Part shown: positions 35,663 through 46,652 of the stretch, one piece after another
Numbering within the stretch: position 1 is the first letter of the stretch
Layout: each line of letters starts with the position of its first letter
Source of the DNA: Conus ventricosus
Taxonomy: Eukaryota > Mollusca > Gastropoda > Neogastropoda > Conidae
Length of the DNA stretch: 64,000 bases
Direction of reading: 5' to 3'
NCBI GenBank assembly: GCA_018398815.1
Contig: CM031618.1
Span: forward strand, 56,459,510 to 56,523,509
Position numbers and translations under genes: made by a program
The notes under the pieces: model-generated
What the model was told of the DNA's origin: nothing
What the model saw: only the letters and a program-made list of their open reading frames with translations
The model's database searches: none

Positions 35663-35894
35663 CTGAAAACAACCAAACACACACACCAGCGCACACTGAC
35701 TCACTAAAGCTACAACCACAACATTCAGCAAGGCTCCGGGGGAGGGGGGTGGGTGGGGGGACTATGGGCGTGGTGGCGTGGGAGGTGAACAAAGTGGGAC
35801 ATGCCGGTGAGATTGGGGGGTAGGGGGGAGTTTGAGGCAGGCTACTGGACGGGGTTGCTCCCCCCTTTCCCGCCGTGACAACGACCTCGTTTAC
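35663..35894 (-). other. Short intron between alternative exons E1 and E2
   Basis: 232 bp, C/T-rich near E1. Its small size is compatible with steric or competing-structure control of E1 against E2, but no docking motif was identified. Confidence 0.6.
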
Positions 35895-35948
35895 CTGGTC
35901 ATTGGAGTAGAGGTGAGCCAGGAGGTCGCTGCCGATGAAGCCCTTCAC
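35895..35948 (-). CDS. DNM: Dynamin alternative GED exon E1
   Basis: Acceptor CTGACCCTTTCAG before 35948, donor GTAAAC after 35895. The 54 bp encode VKGFIGSDLLAHLYSNDQ in phase 0 on both sides. It is homologous to E2 (TKEFIKGELLAHLYSTGEQ): the core F-I-x-x-D/E-L-L-A-H-L-Y-S is shared, but E1 replaces the charged TKE start by VKG and is one residue shorter before the final Q. Both copies keep intact splice sites and coding, which argues that both are under selection. No duplicated version of this exon is known to me in vertebrate dynamins. Confidence 0.9.
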
Positions 35949-36340
35949 CTGAAAGGGTCAGGGGTCAGACATGACACGCTTCACATCATCGCGTGCTCTA
36001 CCAGGGGTGAGGAAAAAGGCTTGCCTGAGGTCGTGCCGCTGGTCACACGATTTTAAAAATCAGCCACAAAGTGATTTGGCTGAGGGAACGCACGTGTCAA
36101 GACCTGCTACTTTACAAAAAAAGAGAAATGTTCGTCTTGCTTTTTGGTTCAAGAAATTTGTTAGGAAGATCTTGGTGTCATTTTTTTTATCATCACTCAC
36201 CAAATCTTTTTTTTTTTTCTTTTTCAGTTCTCTGATATATTTACTTTGCAATAAAAAAAAAACTGGCTTCGGAATTCTCTGCCGACGACGAACATTTTTG
36301 AGGAGGGGAAGCGTTGCAGGAGTTGTCACCCTTTCCTCAC

Positions 36341-36371
36341 CCTGGTAGCAGTTTGCCGGTTCATCCATGTC
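36341..36371 (-). other. Splice-framed 31-nt segment, possible poison exon
   Basis: A long pyrimidine tract ending TTTCTAG precedes it and GTGAGG follows, an exon-like arrangement. After exon D it would read DMDEPANCYQ plus one base. The 31-nt length shifts the frame: joined to E1 it meets TGA after 16 codons, joined to E2 it gives TAA at the second codon. It matches no part of known dynamins. It may be chance. Confidence 0.2.
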
Positions 36372-37167
36372 CTAGAAAGGAAAAAAAAAGGAGAGAAAAA
36401 AGAAAAACAACAACACCAAACGAACAAATCAACATTTCCCCCACTTAACCTGTTCATTCTAACATTTATTTCCCTCCATACCTTCTTCTGACAGGAAAAG
36501 TAAGACGGCTGACATGGTGTTGTGCTATTTATCACACACACACTTTCAATCTTTTTTAACCCTTCTGATTTCTATGAATTTTTCCACTGCACATCCTTAG
36601 GACGGGAGACATTGAAGTACCAACTTTCTTCCTGGTCTATGGAGGCTCCTTTGCTCCCCCCCCCTCCCCCCACCCCATCCCTCTTGTCTCTGTCGGAGAT
36701 TCCATGAACTCTCACTCACCTCCCCCTCTTTATTCCAGGGCCACTGTCACAAATGACTCTAACATCGAGATAGGCAAGACACAACATAACACAGCCTCAT
36801 ACCCTTTAAATCAGACTCCTGCATTCAACTAAGACTTAAAAACAAGACAAAACAAAAAAAATTTCTGAATGAAGTCAGAAGCATCTTAAAATGGAGTTCA
36901 CTTAATACAAACCTTCTGGGGATAAAGGAAATGGATTTATCTTCACTACTGCCTTTTACACTGATCAACAAATGTTTACATGGAGTCTGTGAGTGTGTGC
37001 ACTGGGTAACAAAGTAGAAATCCCAAACATCACATGCTTATATTGCAAGTCCAAGTCATCACATACGTACCTTCCCCACGAGTCCCAGCCTAACCTTCAC
37101 TCAAAATCGGCGTATGCTGGACATCCAATGATAGTTATGCGATGAAAGGTATGGGACTGATTTCAGT

Positions 37168-37271
37168 CACTGCCCCTATCTGTGCATCTTGGGGTCACTG
37201 CCCCTATCTGTGCATCTTGGGGTCACTGCCCCTATCTGTGCATCTTGGGGTCACTGCCCCTATCTCGGGGT
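37168..37271 (+). repeat. 28-bp minisatellite, about 3.5 copies
   Basis: Units CACTGCCCCTATCTGTGC plus ATCTTGGGGT; copies are almost identical. Confidence 0.95.
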
Positions 37272-37374
37272 CTAACTGGTGCTGGAGTATATCCAGAAAG
37301 GGAGCAGCGTGTACAGCCTTGTCATGTCGACTCAGACCAGAGAGAAATCCACAGCATCATCCTCATCTCACTCA

Positions 37375-37442
37375 CTCACACACTCTCTCTCTCTCTCTCA
37401 CACACACACTCTCTCTCTCTCTCTCTCTCACTCACTCACTCA

Positions 37443-37500
<58 letters not shown>

Positions 37501-37530
37501 CTCTCTCTCTGTCACACACACACAAAAACA
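37375..37530. repeat. Compound (CT)n/(CA)n microsatellite
   Basis: CT, CA, CTCA and CA arrays in succession on the plus strand. Confidence 0.95.
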
Positions 37531-37742
37531 CAAACAAAGGCTCTACTTCTGCTGCCTTTTATACCCAGTTCTCGAACTCATCTCAGTTTCCATTTTCCCT
37601 CCTTGTCCGCGACTGTGGTGCTTTTGTGTGAAAGCCTTTGGTATTACCAAGCTCATGGGGACTGGTGCTGAAGGAGTGAGATGGCACCCTCTGGCAGAGG
37701 ACTCTCACTCACTCTGACCCTGCGACTATGCAACCATTGCCA

Positions 37743-37960
37743 GAGGCAGAATGAATGATAGGAGACTTAACCCAGGAGAGTCATCGCTCACTGGTCCAAG
37801 CAATCCAATCAGTACACCAAAACAACACCAGTGTAACAATCTACTTGGGCAAAAATTGCTCAAGAGCTTTGTGTGTACATTCTTTCTGTTAAACGTTCAT
37901 GGTATTTTTGCGAAAGCTGGAATCATGCAGATCAGTAAGTCTGAGTGTACTGCGCTTTGA
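37743..37960 (+). repeat. Dispersed repeat pair, copy 2 (partner 34895-35150)
   Basis: Starts GAGGCAGAATGAATGATAGG and carries CAGTACACCAAAACAACACC and CTCAAGAGCTTTGTGTGTAC. Same orientation as copy 1 and about 2.8 kb away, on the other side of exons E1 and E2. Confidence 0.8.
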
Positions 37961-38992
37961 AATGTGGTGTCCTGCGTATGCTGAACCAGAACAGGCACCA
38001 CTGACTGAACACCACCAAGGTGCAGCAGTGCAGCGTCTCCTCTGGCGGGTTGCCGCATGGTGACTTGGTAGCGATCAGTCCCAGTGAATTACGGTGATGG
38101 CGCTGTGGCCAGACAAACCCTGGGTGTGGTTGTATATGGGTCAGCAGGAACAAGCAGCTTGGGGGTAGTGCCACGGTAGTGGTGGTGGTGGTGGTGGGGA
38201 GGGGGGGGGGGATGGAAAACGTGACAGCTCAGGCAGAAGACTTGGGACACTGAAGTCAAGGTGATGCTGATGTTTTGACAGGTCCATCTTATCCATGCAA
38301 TTTCAGTACAGAGAAAAAAAAAGACGCTTGCCTGGGAACCATGAAATATTTTTCATAGAATGCAACTTTATGTAAAATGTGTGTGTGTTAACTTGACTCT
38401 GCTGTATCTTAAACTATCAACTATTTAACTATGTAATGGAATTCTTAGGTCATTGCTGACAAGGATACACTCTTGTGCTCAACATTTAAAAAGAAATCAG
38501 CTCACGTTTCATTAACTTCTGTGTCCATCACCACTGCAGAAATCTGAACAATATTTGGTACTATACTTTCAAAAACCTGTCGCTCACAGTCTTGAAAAAC
38601 TCTGCATCTTTTTTTTCCTCACCAAAAACTACTCTCCATTCACAATTGAGATAATTTTCAAAATAATTTTACTCATCAACATGATAGCTTCCCTACACAA
38701 TTTTGATACTACTGAAAATGATTTAACTCATAGAAACATATTAACTTTCAATAATACACTGTTTATCACCTCTCTCAACAGGCATACACTGGTATAATAA
38801 CTGTCATAACTTTAAGAAATTGAAAATCAGATAGGGAACATATTAAACAAAAAATTCATCTCCTTTCTCTAAAGGCATACATGTATATTTCAACTTCTTG
38901 AATTTTTCTTCTTTAAAACAAAAATCAAACAAAATTAACCTTTCATCATCCAAAAATGTTTCATATGGGCTACATTTTTTTCGTCTTTTTCC

Positions 38993-39053
38993 TGTTTTTA
39001 AACAAAGATCTTACATTTTAAAGAATGATGTCTATGATGGTTTTGGGGTGGAG
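38993..39053 (-). repeat. Vestigial tandem duplication of the 3' end of exon D with its donor
   Basis: Read on the minus strand, CCCAAAACCATCAT, ACATCAT and AAAATGTAAG recur about 65 bp downstream of the same words at the exon D/intron junction, together with the intronic TTTAAACA that follows. The duplicate translates as PKTIIDIIL followed by TAA, against [11 protein letters not shown] in the exon. It is a broken partial copy, not a usable alternative exon. Confidence 0.85.
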
Positions 39054-39077
39054 GTTTAACTGTGTTTTTAAACTTAC

Positions 39078-39224
39078 ATTTTTAACGATGATGTGCATGA
39101 TGGTTTTGGGGATGAGGTCGCGCTGCGTCTTGTTGACGATCTTCATGTAGGAGTCTACCAGGTTGCGGATTGTCTCCACCTGACGCTCTAGCTGAGGGTC
39201 CATGGAAGAGTAGTCGTCCTTGGA
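39078..39224 (-). CDS. DNM: Dynamin exon D: PH-GED linker and start of the GED
   Basis: Acceptor TTGTTTCAG before 39224; donor GTAAGT after 39078. The 147 bp (49 codons, phase 0 at both ends) begin [20 protein letters not shown] and end [31 protein letters not shown] is almost invariant in animal dynamins. The segment [14 protein letters not shown] forms the returning stalk helix and helps build the dynamin polymer. Both alternative exons E1 and E2 can follow directly. Just past its donor lies a decayed duplicate of the last 13 codons and donor site. Confidence 0.95.
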
Positions 39225-39715
39225 CTGAAACAAGTGAGAGCACTCTCCTCTCCAGCTAATGCTGATTTTTCCTTATCCTGCTCTTCTCATTTCTAACTCC
39301 ATTCCCCGACTCTTTAGCTGTCCTTACTCCTGACCTCTGACACACACTGGAAAAATGGGCTCTGTCAAAATTTTTAGATACATTTCTAAAGTCTCAACAA
39401 GTTAGTAGAAGTAATTGTAGTCATCCAAAGAGGATTTACACCGTTTTTGCTGGTGACACACATACACAAACACACATATTTGCAACCAGTAACCCACTCC
39501 ACCTCTCCTTTTCTCCTCCACCCATCCCCATCCTTTTTCTTCTTCATCTTATCTCTTAGTCCTTTCCCTCCCTCTCCCACACAAACACGATGGCTGTTTT
39601 CCCCGAGGTTCTTCAGTGAAACATTTTGTGGTCAAACACTATGACGCTAAGACGACAAAACGCTGTGATTCCAATCTACACACACACGCTCATACCCCAC
39701 CACACCCACACCCAC
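39225..39715 (-). other. Dynamin intron between exons C and D
   Basis: 491 bp, no exon or repeat recognised. Confidence 0.6.
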
Positions 39716-39842
39716 CGATGAGCTCTCCTCCGAGCTCCTTTCAGGGTACACGCCGGCTCGCAGGAAGGAAGCCTTCCAGCTGTCCACATCTTCCTGAGAG
39801 TCCGCGGACAGCTCCAGCTGCTTGTAATCTTTGTAAACATTT
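39716..39842 (-). CDS. DNM: Dynamin exon C: end of PH domain
   Basis: Acceptor TTTCCTGCAG before 39842; donor GTGGGT after 39716. Its first base (A) completes the Arg codon begun by whichever B exon is used (AG|A). It then reads [35 protein letters not shown] and SSEESSS. This covers the last strands and the C-terminal helix of the PH domain ([15 protein letters not shown] is the family signature) and the start of the acidic/Ser linker to the GED. It is constitutive in the model because no second copy was seen. Confidence 0.95.
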
Positions 39843-41870
39843 CTGCAGGAAAAAAGCAAAACAAATCATCATCAGATATTGGCAAACTCATCAGCTCCAT
39901 TGCGTGATTTCCTGCATAATGAATGTAGTGGCACACTGCAGTACATGTGGAAGTTTTTTTTCTACCCAAAATATCCAAAGTCTCTTTTGATCACTTAACC
40001 AAAGAAAAAAAAAGAAAAAAAAAAACTTTCATTCCAGGAGAAGCTATGAATTTGTGACTCGAGCGCAATTTTCGATGAAAACTACCTGACATCCTTCAGA
40101 ACTGGGTCTTCAGAATGAGAAATTCGGGGGAAGGAGGTGGGTGGATATGGTGGATGGGAGGGGGGGAGGGGAGGGGTAAAAAGAGGGTGGTTGATCTTTC
40201 TGGTGCCCCCAACAGAAGCATTACTCCCACGCTGCTCGTTCCAGCCATCTCACACACAGCCACATCCAGGCAGGTAATGTCGCTGCTCTACCATCCCACA
40301 GGCAGCAATCAATATCAGGTCGCCGGGAGGCAACCCAGGAGAGGACTCGCTGCGCTGCCGCTGAATCACATTGGCAGTTCACAGCGGTGCCCGTTCTAAG
40401 CCTGCATAAGGAGGAATACCACCTACAAGGTGGTGACCTTAGTCGGGGGGGTAAATCAAGTACAGACGAAGAGACAAAATGTCACAGGAGAAAAATCTTA
40501 CAAGGGATGGAGGCTTTAGATTCTTACTCTAGAGAATGTACATGATCAAAAGCAAGACTCGGGAGGATTCTGAATTTACAGTCGCCATGTTATTCTATAA
40601 AGATACAACTTCTACTGCATGTGCTAGAAAACTTAAAGGACACTCGGGAGTGCAAAGACCTGCGCCAAGGTCTCAAACACAAATGACTGCATGTATACAA
40701 ACATATACTGACATACAGACTTTGACAAATGGTGCAATTTTGAAATGACATGAACCATTTTACTTTCTACTTGGTTTTTATGAATCCGCAAAAATTTTTA
40801 ATGGGTCAGCCTATACCATCTTTTGTAGAAACTGGTGGGAGTAGGTTCCATGGTTTTTGCCTCACACTTGAAAGGGATAAACAAACAAACTGTTGTGGAT
40901 TCAAACATAACGTCTTCAGCAAGGATAATGACTCTTAAGGCACTCTTCATAGAATCTCGCTGAAAACAACTGAAAACCTGACACTCATAGTTTTTGTTTG
41001 TTTCAAACATTCTAGATGCTGCTTCTTCAGTATAGTTTGATTCGAAAGCTGTTTGACTCTTCGGTGGTACAGGGTCCTGCACAATGCAGTGTTCCTACTG
41101 GTTATAAAATTCTGAGGGTCGTCATGACCCTTCGACTATAATTTTTGTGGGTCATCTTCTAATTTCAGAGGGTCAAGGTCAACAGGCAGGAGGGGTAGGG
41201 GAGATATCTCCACATAAAGAGGGTGGTGGGGGTGGGGTGTCATCCGGACATCACTGCCCTCTCAACATCATCAGCATTATCTTTACTGACTGAAATGGAT
41301 GCAATTGAAGGTAGAAGTAGATGCATCACCATAAGTGTTTTGTCAAGGTTCAATCGACAGTGTTTTTGCACTTTGGAGCCACTGTTTGAGCCTTATTTTG
41401 ACATGACTCTGTGCACGAATGTAGGGGCACAGAAGAGAAATACCTCTGGATTTTCCTTGTTATGCCTACTGCCAAGCTTACCACAATATGATATGACTAA
41501 CAGGCCACCACATTCAAATTTTTATTTGAAAAATAAGGCGAGTCAAAGTGACGCACGCAATGCTGTTCAGTTCAGTTCAGTGGTTTATTTAATGTCTTTT
41601 CATCGCCAGATGATATTAGACACGCAATGCCTTCATGTACCGGAGCAGAATTTCTATGCTTCATTTACACATACATGTGTGTTTTGGGAACCCTGCAATG
41701 GCAATGACCAGTACATTTCTACCAGCAATTCAGCAGCTGACAGGCCACAGACCACTCCCACACCCATCCTCACTGGCAACATGAAATGAATGCACTATGC
41801 AAACTGAGTACCTACACCTGTACCAACAACACAGAAATGAAACTGGACCGTGCACAGTTCCTGTAGCACA

Positions 41871-41988
41871 GACTAAAGGGTGGCCAGAACATCTCAGCTT
41901 ACAGTCTGAACGCTGTTTGTGCCACTACAGACTAAAGGGTGGCCAGAACATCTCAGCTTACAGTCTGAACGCTGTTTCTGCCACTCTC
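41871..41988 (+). repeat. ~60-bp direct tandem duplication
   Basis: Two nearly identical units containing GACTAAAGGGTGGCCAGAAC and CTCAGCTTACAGTCTGAACG. Confidence 0.95.
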
Positions 41989-42068
41989 AGCGCACAATCA
42001 CAAGCACCACCTACAACTGTTTTCTTTCACTAACGTAAACCAATTTCATAGGGAAAACAAGCTATTTA

Positions 42069-42166
42069 AATGTTGTCTATAGTATGCAATAGTTATGTGG
42101 GATTGCTTTATTGCGTACAAGCTCCTGCATAATTATCCATTACCAATTCCTCCGAAGCGAAGTTGG
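42069..42166 (+). repeat. Dispersed repeat, copy 2 (partner at 1134-1232)
   Basis: See the partner: shared blocks AAATGTTGT, ATAGTTATG, ACAAGCTCCTGCATAA and TCCTCCGAAG. Confidence 0.6.
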
Positions 42167-43682
42167 TTCACTGTGACCGTTCAAGTTACACATATTATCA
42201 AACCCAGGGTGACATCTGTGCGTAGATTTAATTTCCTTTCGGAAACTTTCTGAATCTTTTAGAGAAAACACAACAACTGTTTCACACAAACATTCATTGA
42301 ACAAGCATTCAAAGTTCAAGAGTAAGATAACGAAGACCTAGAATATCTGGATGCTTATTTTGGCCTCAAGCAAGTCCCTGATAATTTCCTTACTGTTTCT
42401 TACTGTAAGCAAATTTGTAATACACTGTACCAGTTCAGTTTAATCTTTATTAATAAACCTGGGTGACAATACTGTGCTGATTTAATTTCTTTCTGCAGAA
42501 CACTTTCTGAAACTGCTATTTAGAGAAAAAGCACAAAGAGTCTACACATACTCACTTAAACAGTTGTTCACAAAAAAAGAAAGAAAAAAAGTAGCACACG
42601 AGCCTATGGAGACTAACTCTTCAATAACATATTGCATTATACACCCTTTACCTCTGTTAAGAACATAATGTTATTCCACACATATATCCTTGTATTATGG
42701 TCCTGAAGACAACAGCCTTAAAACCATACATGTATCACACACCACTTCCAGCCAGAATGTTACAAAGCATGCACTGATACCGTCACTGTGATTTTATATC
42801 ACACAACATCAATCAATATTAATGCAATGATTTTATATGCTCATCAATCCATCTTTCAATACGTCTCTGTCGGTCAGTAAAACTGTCAAATCTATAACTT
42901 CACTGATCTTTCTCCGACCATTTACATACGAGTTATTTCTTTGCAGCTGGTGCTTGAACTTCTATCTTTACAATGTTATGCATTCAGCAAAACAGATTTC
43001 ATTGCAACATGTCCTATGACTTTAAATATGTAGGATTTAGACACAATAGTTCCGTCTGATGATGGTCATTTTTTTTTTAACCTCTGATTACTTCACATTT
43101 TAATATGAAATGACATGCCACACAACTATTCACTGATGAATGTCACATCATTACATGAATTTAAAATACTGATACACTCATCAACAATGTTAACAATTTA
43201 TTCTTTATAAAACATTCTCAGAAACTGAAACTAAGTCCTAAAACCCCCAAATAACTTTTTTTTTCCTAAGAAGTCAACAGAGTTCTACTTAGTAACAGAA
43301 ATACTAAAAAAACGAAAGAAAAAAAAAGACAAAAGAGAGAAAAAAGCAAACATGTATGCACACAAAGTGTTACGATCAGCGCTCCAAGGAGTTAGGTCGC
43401 ATGCCATACAGTAACAACCAACACCACGCATGCACAAGCAGAGGAGGACTACAGAGCTGTTTGCACACCACAAGGCAAAATGCATTCTCCAAACATTCAT
43501 CACATAACTCATCCCTCCCTCCCTCCCCGATGTCAGCAACCGTTGCCTGCATGTTCACTCCAACTGACTTCCGCTGATCATGGACAAAAGTATCACAAGA
43601 ACCTCTTGCACACTGACTGTTCGTCCATCATGACACACACATCACAACTAAGCCTTGCATGTCGACATTGCCTGACTCCATA

Positions 43683-44075
43683 GATCATAGAAGAAAGGCA
43701 ACAACCATCTCTTACACAATGAAGACTGAGCATAGCCAAAATACCATAACCATCTCTTGCACAGTGCCCGACTGACTTTTCACCAAAATACCATAACTAT
43801 ATTCTGCACAAAGATGACTGACATAACTGATCATAGCTAATATATGAAAACCATCTCTTGCACAATAATGACGGACTTAAAACTGATTATAGCCAAAATA
43901 TTGTAACTGTCTCTCCCACTATGATGACTGACAGACCTATTAACTGATCATAGTCAAAATATCACAAACATCTCTTGCACAATGTTGACACTCACTGAAC
44001 TGCGCATAGCCCAAATATCACAAACATCTCTTGCACAAAGACGACTGACTTACCTGATCATAGCCAAAATATCAC
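43683..44075 (+). repeat. ~60-bp diverged tandem array, about 7 copies
   Basis: Units share GATCATAGCCAAAATATCAC, AAACATCTCTTGCACAA and GATGACTGAC, with indels between copies. Confidence 0.9.
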
Positions 44076-44438
44076 ATTCTTCTAATCGATGTTTTTTTTT
44101 CACTATCTCTAATTTCCCAGCTTTCATGCATATTTATCTATCTAGTATCTATCTATCTACCTGTGTATTTCTCAATGTAATTTTTTTTAAACGCTCATTT
44201 ATAGTTCCTCAATGCACTCCATAGAAGTTGGGTTCTTTTACGCCATTTTTTTTTGGTACTGAGCCGTTCAGCATGACAATGGAATATAAGCGATTTTTGT
44301 AATTCTTTTTTTATTTCTTTTTAATTTGGAAGGTGGGCCAACACGAAGAAAAAGGAGCAAAACATCAGTTCAAAAAGTGACAAAGACACAGGAAGGCACA
44401 GAATGCAACAGGTGTGTAGAGTACACAAAACACACAAG

Positions 44439-44440
<2 letters not shown>

Positions 44441-44487
<47 letters not shown>
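44441..44487. repeat. (GA)n microsatellite
   Basis: GA array on the plus strand. Confidence 0.95.
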
Positions 44488-44488
<1 letters not shown>

Positions 44489-45240
44489 AGGTAACCCCAG
44501 TACAGACAACGATAAAAATGTTCCAAGCACCCCCTTCTTCCAACAACACAACCCAACCCTCCCAAAAAAAGTCGTTAAAGAGGGATTATTCATTGTGTGG
44601 TAACTCTTGTACAGATAAAGAAAAATGCCCCACACCCTACATTACTTTCTCCTTCCCTCCAAAAGTATATAGGGAGGTATTATTCATATAGGAGTAACTC
44701 TGGTATGAATGATGAAGAAGAAGCCTCTACCAACCTACTCCCATCTCTGAAAAATGTCTTTTAAACAGATTGTTTGGATGGGATAGGAGAGGTGGGGAAG
44801 GGGGAGGGAGATAACTCTTATAAAGGCAATGAAGTCGCCCCCCCCCCTCTTTAAAAAAAAAATCTTTAAAAAAGATTTTTTTCTTAGCGTGTGTGTGTGT
44901 GTGTGGATCTACAAAAGATGGAGACCAAAAAGCTTCCCCTCCCCCCCTCCCCAAGTCTTTACAAATGATTCTTTCCTGGCAGGTAACTCTAACACAGACA
45001 AAGAGTAACAAAATCTGTAAGGGAAGGGGTCCTTTTTGGAAGGTAAATCTAGCATGCACAAAGACAGAAATGCTTAAAAAGAAAAAGAAAAAAAAAAGGG
45101 TCTTTTAGTAATGGGCTTCTTTGCCTTTGCTGGGAGATAACTCTAGTAAAAACAAACAGGAAAAATCTTCCAAAAAACAAGTCAGGCAAAATGACTTCAT
45201 TGGGAGGTACAGAAAAATATTAGGATAAAAAAAAAATCCT
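44488..45240 (+). repeat. Highly diverged ~100-bp tandem array
   Basis: The words GGTAACTCT(A/T)GTACAGA and ACAAAGA(A)AAAT recur about seven times with variable spacing and poly-A or poly-C interruptions. Confidence 0.6.
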
Positions 45241-45591
45241 ACAAAAAGTCTTTCAAGGGTAGGGAGAGGCTTTATTCACAGGGCATTTGTAACTTTTTCT
45301 TTATCGCTTTCCTCTGCTGCCTAACCTTTGCCTGCAGAGTCATGTTTTCTGTTTTCTGTGTGTTGATAGAAACATGTTTATCAAATTCAAGGTCTATGTC
45401 AAGCGAATAATAACGGGGAAAAAAAACAAGACGATAACACAACGAAAACATACAAAGGCTAATTAAAATGATTACGTTTTCTAGTAGAGCCGTCTTTTCC
45501 AAAGAGGTGCAAACAATTTTTTGCATCAAGTATGTGGAAGCCACTTCGTCACACACTAAAGACCAGACAGCGAACATAAAAAAAAAAAGTT

Positions 45592-46225
45592 AGCTAGTTT
45601 GGTTTGCACTGCATATCAAATATGCATTACACTGCACATTACCTTGCGTGTTAATTTGTACTTGGGCCAAAATGCAGGCTGAAAAGCATCAAGACCTATC
45701 TGTAGTGTTAAAAAAAAAATTTGCTACTTTGTTTTGCATTGCATATCCAATACGCATTACATTGCACATTATCTTCCGTGCTTATTCAGGGTTCTTACAG
45801 ACTCCAAAGATAAAAATTCAAGGAGTTTTCAAGAAGTCTTCAAGAACATTTTTCTTAATTCAAGGCTAACAATACATGCATAAAAATTGACGAAGTCACA
45901 AATCATCTCCCTTGGTTAAATAGCAGACGACAATCCGAGATCGCGACGATGTTGTAAAAATTTGTTTTAAAATAATTTTTCATCAACCTGAATGCAGAAA
46001 AATCAAACTCCCATTTGTTTTTGCCACATTAAAATTTTTTGGAGCCAATGGATCTATTTTCAAAGGTATTCAAGGAGGTTTGGTCAACAGAACCACATTT
46101 GATTGATTTTCAAAGGTTTTCACGGCGTTGAAATTCACTCTCACAATTCAAGGAGTTTCAAGGAACGTACGAACCCTGTAATTTGTACTTGGGTCTACAA
46201 TCCAGACTGAAAAGCATCACAGACC
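45592..46225 (+). repeat. Diverged tandem duplication, second unit split by a TIR element
   Basis: Unit 1 is about 45592-45700. Unit 2 is 45719-45786 plus 46179-46225. Shared words include GCATATC(C)AA, CATTACA, GCACATTA, TTTGTACTTGGG and CTGAAAAGCATCA. Unit 1 shows the uninterrupted junction GCGTGTTAATTTGTACTTGG. Confidence 0.85.
45787..46178. mobile_element. hAT-like MITE with CAGGGTTC termini
   Basis: Begins CAGGGTTCTTACAGACTCC and ends with the inverted counterpart GGAACGTACGAACCCTG. Both ends carry the word TTCAAGGAGT or its complement further in. CAGGG termini are typical of hAT-superfamily elements. At 392 bp with no ORF it is non-autonomous. Its boundaries are fixed by comparison with the uninterrupted duplicate at 45592-45700. 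A clean 8-bp target duplication is not visible (left TGCTTATT, right TAATTTGT); a shorter, eroded TTATT/TAATT is possible. Confidence 0.8.
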
Positions 46226-46464
46226 TGTTCATGCCTTTCTACTGCCCTGCCCCATCAGCCCAACTGCCGCACAACATTAACTGTCAGTGGGATCCATCCT
46301 GCCTGCTTCTTCACGCACCGTTGGTTTTGGCCTTGAACTTTGTGCCCAACAGGCCACATTATTTCTGAATAAAATTCATCTGATATGATCTTCTCCTACG
46401 TTATGAATTCCAAGCAGGCTGACCAGCTGACCTCTGTTAACCTTTTTTTCTTTCTTTCTTTCTG

Positions 46465-46476
46465 CGTACGCAGGCT
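46465..46476. other. Target-site duplication, left copy
   Basis: CGTACGCAGGCT, repeated exactly at 46533-46544 around the 56-bp LINE fragment. Confidence 0.9.
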
Positions 46477-46532
46477 CAGCCCTGATGTGGCCCCTCGCGG
46501 TCGGCTGGGCTGTAAGCAACATTATCTTATCT
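46477..46532 (+). mobile_element. 56-bp 5'-truncated LINE 3' end with perfect target duplication
   Basis: CAGCCCTGATGTGGCCC through GTAAGCAACATTATCTTATCT is the terminal 56 bp of the LINE in plus orientation. Exact 12-bp repeats flank it. The site lies inside a dispersed repeat whose other copy (12060-12182) is uninterrupted, confirming an insertion. Only the last 56 bases were copied. Confidence 0.93.
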
Positions 46533-46652
46533 CGTACGCAGGCTGATACTCCTGTGGACACCACCTGTACAGACAGGCAGTGGAGTTTTGTGTGTATGAT
46601 TGTTTTTTATCCCGCCATTAAGGCAGCCATACTCCATCTTCGAGGAACTCTG
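46533..46652 (+). repeat. Dispersed repeat with CAGGCAGTGGAGTTTTGTGT core, copy 2
   Basis: Partner of 12060-12182; interrupted at its left side by the 56-bp LINE fragment. Confidence 0.75.

Larger units (their letters stand above)
35949..39077 (-). other. Dynamin intron between exons D and E1
   Basis: About 3.1 kb. Contains a splice-framed 31-nt candidate exon (36341-36371), a 28-bp array, CT/CA microsatellites, a dispersed repeat copy and a partial duplication of the end of exon D (38993-39053). Confidence 0.6.

Noticed and set aside
41223..41789. 188-codon plus-strand open frame in a dynamin intron
   Set aside because: No recognisable domain, no conserved motif and unremarkable composition; probably chance in a 9-kb intron.
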